Positions 59,210 through 64,000 of a DNA stretch of 64,000 nt are shown piece after piece; position 1 is the first letter of the stretch, and each line of letters starts with the position of its first letter. The stretch is from assembly GCF_003096355.1 (NCBI RefSeq), contig NZ_QEKI01000001.1:1-64000 (forward strand). The letters run 5' to 3'. Under the pieces are notes generated by a model that was not told the origin of the DNA, did no database searches, and worked only from the letters and a program-made list of their open reading frames with translations. The DNA is from Pontibacter virosus (GTDB lineage Bacteria > Bacteroidota > Bacteroidia > Cytophagales > Hymenobacteraceae). The position numbers and the translations under genes are program-made.

Positions 59210-60409
59210 ATGAGACGATATTTGAACATACTATTTCTGCTGACGGCTATACTTGTAGCGGCCTGCTCCGTGGAAGAAAAATCACATGCAGAAGGTGAAA
59301 AGGCAACCTATACCTGCCCTATGCACCCGCAGATCGTGCAGGATAAGCCCGGCACCTGCCCTATCTGCTTTATGGACCTGGTACCGGTGTCGCAGTCGGG
59401 TAAGGAGAACGGTGAACTTATGCTGAGCGAGAGCCAGATCGCGCTGGGCAACATCAAAACCAAACGCGTTAAGTCGGGCTCGGTGGGCAGCAACGCTATA
59501 CTTACCGGTAAGCTCGTGCTCGACGAAACCCAGACCGATGTTATCAGCAGCCGTGCCGCCGGGCGAATAGAAAAACTATACCTGAAAGAAAGCGGGCAAA
59601 CTATAAAGAAAGGCCAGCCGCTGTACGAACTGTATTCCGAAGAACTCCTGACGCTGCAGCGCGAGTACCTGCTGGCCCTGGCGCAAAACCGGGAGCTAGG
59701 CCAGGAGAATCCCCGCTTTTCTTCGTTTCTGGAGGCAGCCAAAAAGAAGCTTATACTTTATGGCTTAACAGAAGGCCAGATCCGCAATCTTGCCCAGTCA
59801 GGTGAGGTTAGTTCGCGCATTACTTTTGTAGCCCCTGCCGGTGGTGTGGTTACGGAAGTAGCCGCTGCCGAAGGCCAGTATGTGGCAGAAGGTGGCGTGC
59901 TGTATCGCTCGGGTAAACTGGGTAAGATATGGGTAGAGGCTGAACTGTACCCGCAGGAAGTTGGCAATGTAAAAGAGGGTGACCCGATACAGGTTAGTAT
60001 AGAAGGTTTTGGCCGGGAGGCGGTAACGGCAAAAGTAACCTTCATCAGCCCTGAATTCAGGGCAGGTAGCCAGGTCGCTATACTTCGCGCCGAACTCCCT
60101 AACGCAAACGACCAGTACCTGCCGGGCATGCAGGCCAACGTTATACTTCCTAACCAGAATAACTCTACCCTGACCCTGCCAACCGACGCTGTTATCCGCG
60201 ACGAGAAAGGTGCTCACGTGTGGGTGCAGTTGGGTAAAGATACCTTTAAGGCACGCATGGTAAAAGTTGGCGAAGAAAGTGCTGATAATGTAGCTATACT
60301 TTCAGGTCTTAAGGAAAACGACAAGGTTGTAGTATCCGGTGCTTACCTGCTTTACAGTGAGTTTGTATTGAAGAAAGGTGCTGACCCGATGGCCGGCCAC
60401 CAGCATTGA
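59210..60409 (+). CDS. CusB-type RND adaptor with N-terminal metal-binding domain (copy 2)
   Basis: A 399-residue lipoprotein (MRRYLNILFLLTAILVAAC). Metal-binding domain YTCPMHPQIVQDKPGTCPIC is followed by FMDLVP; the Gly of copy 1 (GMDLVP) is Phe here. The adaptor core shows AAGRIEKLYLKESGQTIKKG and later APAGGVVTEVAAAEGQYV, and the end is KGADPMAGHQH. It lacks the Ala-rich linker of copy 1. The leader hairpin and the N-terminus show that copies 1 and 2 arose by duplication, but the cores have diverged. They may therefore form a mixed adaptor ring or serve different metals (inference). Confidence 0.92.
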   Translation: MRRYLNILFLLTAILVAACSVEEKSHAEGEKATYTCPMHPQIVQDKPGTCPICFMDLVPVSQSGKENGELMLSESQIALGNIKTKRVKSGSVGSNAILTGKLVLDETQTDVISSRAAGRIEKLYLKESGQTIKKGQPLYELYSEELLTLQREYLLALAQNRELGQENPRFSSFLEAAKKKLILYGLTEGQIRNLAQSGEVSSRITFVAPAGGVVTEVAAAEGQYVAEGGVLYRSGKLGKIWVEAELYPQEVGNVKEGDPIQVSIEGFGREAVTAKVTFISPEFRAGSQVAILRAELPNANDQYLPGMQANVILPNQNNSTLTLPTDAVIRDEKGAHVWVQLGKDTFKARMVKVGEESADNVAILSGLKENDKVVVSGAYLLYSEFVLKKGADPMAGHQH

Positions 60410-60421
60410 TTTAAAAGCAAC

Positions 60422-60550
60422 ATGAAAGAGTGTTGCAGAACCGGCGACGAACAGCCGCCTAAAAGAAGGAACACTTGGTTTAAATGGCTCCTTTACCTGG
60501 TTATATTACTGGCGCTGGGCTTTGTTATACTTGAACAGATTACTATTTAA
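60422..60550 (+). CDS. 42-residue single-pass membrane protein
   Basis: A short gene directly after the second adaptor (12 bp) and 12 bp before the YHS lipoprotein. It begins MKECCRTGDEQPPKRRNTWF and continues with one membrane helix (WLLYLVILLALGFVIL) ending EQITI. The CC pair plus positive residues predict a cytoplasmic N-terminus with a possible Cu(I) ligand pair. Its co-directional, evenly spaced position supports a real gene. Function unknown; a small subunit of the Cus pump (in the way of CusX- or AcrZ-like peptides) is a guess. Confidence 0.65.
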   Translation: MKECCRTGDEQPPKRRNTWFKWLLYLVILLALGFVILEQITI

Positions 60551-60562
60551 TTTAACTGAATA

Positions 60563-61021
60563 ATGAAAAAGAACCTGATGTATATTGCCGTATTAGGCAC
60601 CTTTACACTGGCCTCCTGCTCTTCAGAAAAGGCACCTCAGGCAGAGGCTAACACGACCACAGAAACTACTGCAGAAGCTCCCGCTGCCGACCACATAAGC
60701 CACATGGCAAGCACTGCTACACCTGCCGACTTGATGACCGCAGATGGCTTACCAAAAGACCTGGTATGTATGGTAAACAATGCCTACATGGGCGGTAAAA
60801 AGCAGTTCCCGGTGGAGTTTGAGGATAAGATGTACTATGGCTGCTGCGAAATGTGTGTTAAAACGATACAAAATGAACGCCAGGTACGTTACGCCGCTGA
60901 TCCGGTGACAGGTGAAGAAGTAGACAAGTCAAAGGCCTTTATCGCCCTGAAGCCGGGCAGCGCTAATGGCGAAGTTTTATACTTTGCTTCTGAAGAGAAC
61001 TATAAGAAGTACAAGCTATAA
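60563..61021 (+). CDS. YHS/TRASH-domain copper lipoprotein
   Basis: A 152-residue lipoprotein (MKKNLMYIAVLGTFTLASC). A low-complexity Thr/Ala/Glu and His/Met linker (DHISHMAS) follows, then a TRASH-like domain: LPKDLVCMVNNAYMGGKKQF and MYYGCCEMCVKTIQNERQVR, then DPVTGEEVDKSKAFIAL. The cysteines (VCMV, YGCCEMC) form a Cu(I)/soft-metal site. Likely a periplasmic metal carrier for the Cus system. Third of the series of short lipoprotein genes after the adaptors. Confidence 0.88.
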   Translation: MKKNLMYIAVLGTFTLASCSSEKAPQAEANTTTETTAEAPAADHISHMASTATPADLMTADGLPKDLVCMVNNAYMGGKKQFPVEFEDKMYYGCCEMCVKTIQNERQVRYAADPVTGEEVDKSKAFIALKPGSANGEVLYFASEENYKKYKL

Positions 61022-61132
61022 TAAAGCGGCAGTACAGCCCAGAACGGGTGTAAAGTCTTACCCATTTTTGCTATCCTGCTCTACAACAAGTTGAATTCAA
61101 ATTAAAACTATAACCTATAACTATTGAAACCA

Positions 61133-61762
61133 ATGATGAAAAGAACCCTTGTAGCCGCTGCTCTGGCAGCCTTCATGTTTACCTCCTGCTCAGAAAGCAA
61201 AAAGGAAACTACTGCCGAAACTGAAAACCATGAACACCACGAAGGAATGGCTCACGGTGATAATATGCCGGCTGAAGGCAAAGTAGTGGTAGAAACGCCG
61301 GATTATACTTCGGTGGCTGGCCCGGTAAAAGAACAGATAGCAGCAATAGTAGACAGCTACCTGAATCTGAAGGACAACCTGGTGGCTTCTGACGCTGCTA
61401 AGGCACAGGCTGATGCCAAAGCTGTGGTAGCTGCTGCTGAGAAAGTAGACGTATCTGCGCTGCAGGGAGAGCAGAAAGCCTTTGCGGAAGAAAGATTGGG
61501 TGAGGTAAAACAAACTGCCTCTAAAATGGCAGCATCTACAGATCTGGCTGCTCAGCGTGCTCAGCTGGAGTTGCTGTCTGAAGCTACTTTTGCTTTGACT
61601 AAAGCCTTCGGTACTTCTGATCAAACGCTCTACTACCAGTACTGCCCGATGGCCAACAACGACCAGGGAGCTTACTGGCTGAGCTCTAATGAAGAAATCC
61701 GTAACCCGTACTTTGGTGAACAGATGCTCAAATGCGGCAGTACAGAGGAAATCATTATTTAA
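61133..61762 (+). CDS. DUF3347 copper-associated lipoprotein
   Basis: About 209 residues from the ATG at 61133 (the ATG at 61136 is equally possible; the TTG at 61124 is less likely). Lipobox MKRTLVAAALAAFMFTSC; His/Glu-rich linker (ENHEHHEGMAHGDNMP). DUF3347 helical domain (about 60-165: VKEQIAAIVDSYLNLKDNLV). C-terminal metal motif YYQYCPMANNDQGAYWLS, NPYFGEQMLKCGST. The family accompanies Cus-type pumps and probably holds copper in the periplasm through Cys, Met and His ligands. Confidence 0.9.
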   Translation: MMKRTLVAAALAAFMFTSCSESKKETTAETENHEHHEGMAHGDNMPAEGKVVVETPDYTSVAGPVKEQIAAIVDSYLNLKDNLVASDAAKAQADAKAVVAAAEKVDVSALQGEQKAFAEERLGEVKQTASKMAASTDLAAQRAQLELLSEATFALTKAFGTSDQTLYYQYCPMANNDQGAYWLSSNEEIRNPYFGEQMLKCGSTEEIII

Positions 61763-61855
61763 TCCTTATGTGGAAGCAGTATGGCCATACTGCTTCCACA
61801 ATTGTAACCTCACAGATCAGAAGCTAAATAGGTATAACCTCTAATTTTTAAAATA

Positions 61856-62905
61856 ATGGTAAAATTTAAATCATTTATTTGCGTAGTAGCACTTGCTGTC
61901 GGACTGACCTCCTGCAACAAAGATGAAGAGCATGATGAGCATGAAGTGGCTTTGAATATAGACTATCCAGCTGCTTATGTAGTAAATGGGCAGGACAACA
62001 ATGTTTCTGTTATTAAGCTTGAGGACAATCAGATTACGGAAACAGTAGCACTTAAAGATGCTCTCGCACCCCACCATATTTCCTTGAGCCCTGATAAAAG
62101 CTTATTGGCAGTAGCTATTACCTCAACTGACCTAAGTGGTGGGCATGGCGGAGCACATGGAAATGGTTCCAGCTTTAAAGTCACTATCTTAGACGCTGTG
62201 ACTGGCTTAACTAAGAAAACAATAGATCTGCCAAAAATGCCACATAATGCTGCTTTTAATGCCGAGGGTACGGAGCTATGGATTGGGCAGGCAGAAAGCA
62301 ATTCGGGTACAGTAGCTGTTTATAGTACATCAGACTGGACGCTTAAAAATACAATCCCTGTAGGAAAGGGCCCTTCAGAGGTGACTTTTTCATCCAATGG
62401 TGATTTGGCGTTTGTGGCCAATACCGGGGCAGCAACAGTTTCAGTCATAGATCCTGTTAACAAGCTTGTTAAAAAAACGCTAGGTGTTGGAGAGGATCCT
62501 GTGGGCGCCTGGCCTGCAACGAACGGAAAGATGTATGTCGACAACGAAACATCACAAACTGTTAGCGTAATAGATGTGGCAACGGAGTCTGTTACTGAGA
62601 CGCTTGCACTTGGTTTTAAACCAGGTTATGTTGCTTTCCAGGATAAAACAAACGAACTGTGGGTAAGCGACGCAACAAACGGCAAGGTTATCATATATCA
62701 ACAAGATGGAGCTACCTGGGCTAAAAAGGCCGAAGTGCTGACAGGAAATGATGCCCATGCCATTGCTTTCAATGCCGAAAGAAGCTTGGCCTATATTACG
62801 AATCAGGGAGCCAACACCGTGACAGTATTGGATGCAACAACGTTTGGGAAGATAAAAGAACTGTCTGTGGGCAGAATGCCGAATGGCATAGTCATAAGGC
62901 AGTAA
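61856..62905 (+). CDS. YncE-like beta-propeller lipoprotein
   Basis: A 349-residue lipoprotein (MVKFKSFICVVALAVGLTSC). A short acidic/His stretch (DEEHDEHEVAL) is followed by six to seven YVTN-type blades, for example VVNGQDNNVSVIKL, AFVANTGAATVSVIDP and AYITNQGANTVTVLDATT, and an end in GRMPNGIVIRQ. A GGHGGAHGNGS loop near 95-105 could bind metal. Such propellers are found next to Bacteroidota copper islands; the ligand or partner is unknown. Same strand as the preceding genes, 93 bp apart. Confidence 0.88.
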   Translation: MVKFKSFICVVALAVGLTSCNKDEEHDEHEVALNIDYPAAYVVNGQDNNVSVIKLEDNQITETVALKDALAPHHISLSPDKSLLAVAITSTDLSGGHGGAHGNGSSFKVTILDAVTGLTKKTIDLPKMPHNAAFNAEGTELWIGQAESNSGTVAVYSTSDWTLKNTIPVGKGPSEVTFSSNGDLAFVANTGAATVSVIDPVNKLVKKTLGVGEDPVGAWPATNGKMYVDNETSQTVSVIDVATESVTETLALGFKPGYVAFQDKTNELWVSDATNGKVIIYQQDGATWAKKAEVLTGNDAHAIAFNAERSLAYITNQGANTVTVLDATTFGKIKELSVGRMPNGIVIRQ

Positions 62906-63060
62906 TTTTTAAATAACCAATCCACTAAGTCTGGCAAATAAGGCACTTGGCATAGGGGCAGGTTTTTCTTATCCTTATGTACATCCAGAGTTTGGTGTAT
63001 TTTTACTACATTTACCTATTTCGTATTGGTTGGCCTCTAACCGAAATGCTTGTTAGCTTA

Positions 63061-63528
63061 ATGAAAAAAACCACGTGTAACAAGACTGTTAACTTTGCGG
63101 GGCTGCTTTTACTGGCAGTCTTCGTAAACCTGTACCTTGTTCAGCTGGTTTGTAATCTGCCGCACCTGGTAGAGCGCCTGCAGCCTACAATTCAAAGCCA
63201 ACATCACGCAGGGCATAGTGATCATCATCACGGGACAGAGAGTGGGACCTCTACTAGCGGGCATCACCATGGCGAAGAACAGCATGATTCTTCGCCCGAA
63301 GATGGCGGCTGTTGTTCGGAGTTCGCTTATGCTCCTTTGTTTAAAAGCTCTCCTTCCGTGGAGTTGTCCTCACTTGTAAAAGAACAACTCAACTTCATGG
63401 GTAGCCTGTACCAGGCTGTACTGTGGTTTTTGCACAAAGTTCTAATCCTAGCGGTGTCGCAAGCGCCGCCCGACGTCCCTCCGAAAATACCGGATATCAG
63501 AATATTCCTGTGCTCTCTTACAATTTGA
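63061..63528 (+). CDS. His-rich HYC_CC_PP-like exported protein
   Basis: 155 residues from the ATG at 63061 (MKKTTCNKTVNFAGLLLLAV); the frame from 62977 adds an unlikely hydrophobic lead. Signal/anchor helix at about 12-32. A long His-rich loop (HHAGHSDHHHGTES, GHHHGEEQHD) and the vicinal cysteines GGCCSEF follow. The C-terminus PPDVPPKIPDIRIFLCSLTI resembles the SPPIARDIPVLVQSFLI end of the protein at 52719. It is therefore probably a diverged HYC_CC_PP member and a metal buffer of the envelope (inferred). It closes the plus-strand series before the regulator. Confidence 0.72.
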   Translation: MKKTTCNKTVNFAGLLLLAVFVNLYLVQLVCNLPHLVERLQPTIQSQHHAGHSDHHHGTESGTSTSGHHHGEEQHDSSPEDGGCCSEFAYAPLFKSSPSVELSSLVKEQLNFMGSLYQAVLWFLHKVLILAVSQAPPDVPPKIPDIRIFLCSLTI

Positions 63529-63721
63529 TACACAAACCTGCTCCTGCCTGCCCCCGGGAAAGCTATGCCCTTTCAGGAGCAGTGTAGTTAACATTGTGCC
63601 CCTGCCCTGCATTAATTTCCAAGTATTCAGGTAGGCATAGTGCAAGCTTAAAAGTTTATGTGTCATATTAGGCGGTTTCATACTCATAAAGTACAAATCG
63701 CCATAATTCTATTTGTAAAAA

Positions 63722-64000
63722 ATGAGCACAGAGAGCCCGCATCAAAGGGTGCTTCATATTAAAAACATGGTGTGCCCTCGCTGCATCATGGTAGTGCGCG
63801 AGGAACTTGAAAAACTGGGCCTGCATGTACTGGAGGTAAAGCTAGGTACGGCTGTTGTAGTTGAAAGCGACGAAGTAGACGAAACAGCTATAAATGCAGC
63901 CATGACAAGCAAAGGTTTTGAGCTGCTACACGATAAGCTAGAAGAGCTTGTAGAAAGTATTAAAGTAGCTGTCTTAAACTTAATCTACAGCGACGAGATC
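63722..64000 (+). CDS. HMA-like N-terminal domain of a regulator, truncated by the window end
   Basis: 93 codons from the ATG at 63722, open at the right edge. MSTESPHQRVLHIKNMVCPR begins a ferredoxin-like domain with VCPRCIMVVREELEKLGLHV (C-P-R-C in place of the usual CxxC consensus) and ends in LEELVESIKVAVLNLIYSDE. In Bacteroidota this N-terminal part usually precedes an AraC-type DNA-binding domain, and such regulators control copper islands. The HTH is not in the window, so the AraC part is inference. It would be the local copper-responsive activator. Confidence 0.7.
   Translation, partial: MSTESPHQRVLHIKNMVCPRCIMVVREELEKLGLHVLEVKLGTAVVVESDEVDETAINAAMTSKGFELLHDKLEELVESIKVAVLNLIYSDEI

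Noticed and set aside
63448..63696. 82-residue minus-strand frame
   Set aside because: Antisense to the end of the His-rich protein and lacking any protein features.

Overview
The window reads as chromosomal DNA of a member of the Bacteroidota, most likely Cytophagales/Hymenobacteraceae (Pontibacter- or Rufibacter-like). The evidence is a SusC/SusD pair, lineage-typical small families (DUF6520, DUF6660, HYC_CC_PP), a CzcA-TolC fusion, DUF3347 and YHS lipoproteins, and repeated -7 promoter elements of the Bacteroidota type TAnnTTTG (seen as TACCTTTG, TACCTTTA or TAGCTTTG). The genus is an inference. Almost the whole window is accessory DNA: mobile-element modules, a defence island and two heavy-metal resistance islands. 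I found no rRNA, tRNA, CRISPR array, transposase or integrase.

1-22 kb: a probable integrated mobilizable element. Two imperfect 30-bp direct repeats (65-94 and 21944-21973, 27/30 identical) bracket it, and each carries a minus-strand promoter followed by a related gene start. Inside, in order: two paralogous XRE regulators; a small ORF and a strongly folded RNA-like element; a TlpA-DUF3738/SusC/SusD operon convergent with a MauE/DUF6520 pair; RadC; a divergent WYL regulator facing an operon of a tandem YegP (DUF1508) protein, a Cap2-like E2-E1 fusion and a Cap3-like JAB protease; a DUF1016 (YhcG) nuclease; an AlbA/HATPase pseudogene; and a mobilization module (regulator, excisionase-type HTH, CHC2/Toprim primase, candidate oriT, MobC, relaxase, membrane protein).

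22-32.6 kb: divalent-metal and mercury island, all on the minus strand. A DUF6660 leader gene is followed by a small membrane protein, CzcA-TolC, CzcB, Fur/Zur, DUF3703 and a Zn/Cd-type P-ATPase. A second operon encodes an ArsR regulator, a MerT-MerP fusion and a Cys-rich protein, with a perfect palindromic operator in front.

32.7-49.1 kb: defence island. It holds a CoiA-like DUF6035 nuclease, an AbiE type IV toxin-antitoxin pair with its operator, a methyltransferase/helicase/GIY-YIG operon, an AlbA-HATPase regulator, and a short prokaryotic Argonaute downstream of an unusual SIR2-HATPase-APAZ protein. The Argonaute locus is visibly more A+T-rich than its surroundings.

49.7-64 kb: copper/silver island. 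It holds an HMA chaperone, CopA, a HYC_CC_PP protein, a CusA pump split by two adjacent in-frame stops, CusC, two CusB-type adaptors with duplicated leaders, a missed 42-residue membrane protein, a YHS lipoprotein, a DUF3347 lipoprotein, a beta-propeller lipoprotein, a second HYC_CC_PP-like protein and the start of an HMA-domain regulator.

The strongest candidate for an undescribed system is the WYL / tandem-YegP / E2-E1 / JAB locus at 11282-15223. It keeps the ubiquitin-like machinery of type II CBASS but has no CD-NTase and no CBASS effector. In their place is a two-repeat YegP protein with a glycine-rich tail that could be the conjugated modifier.
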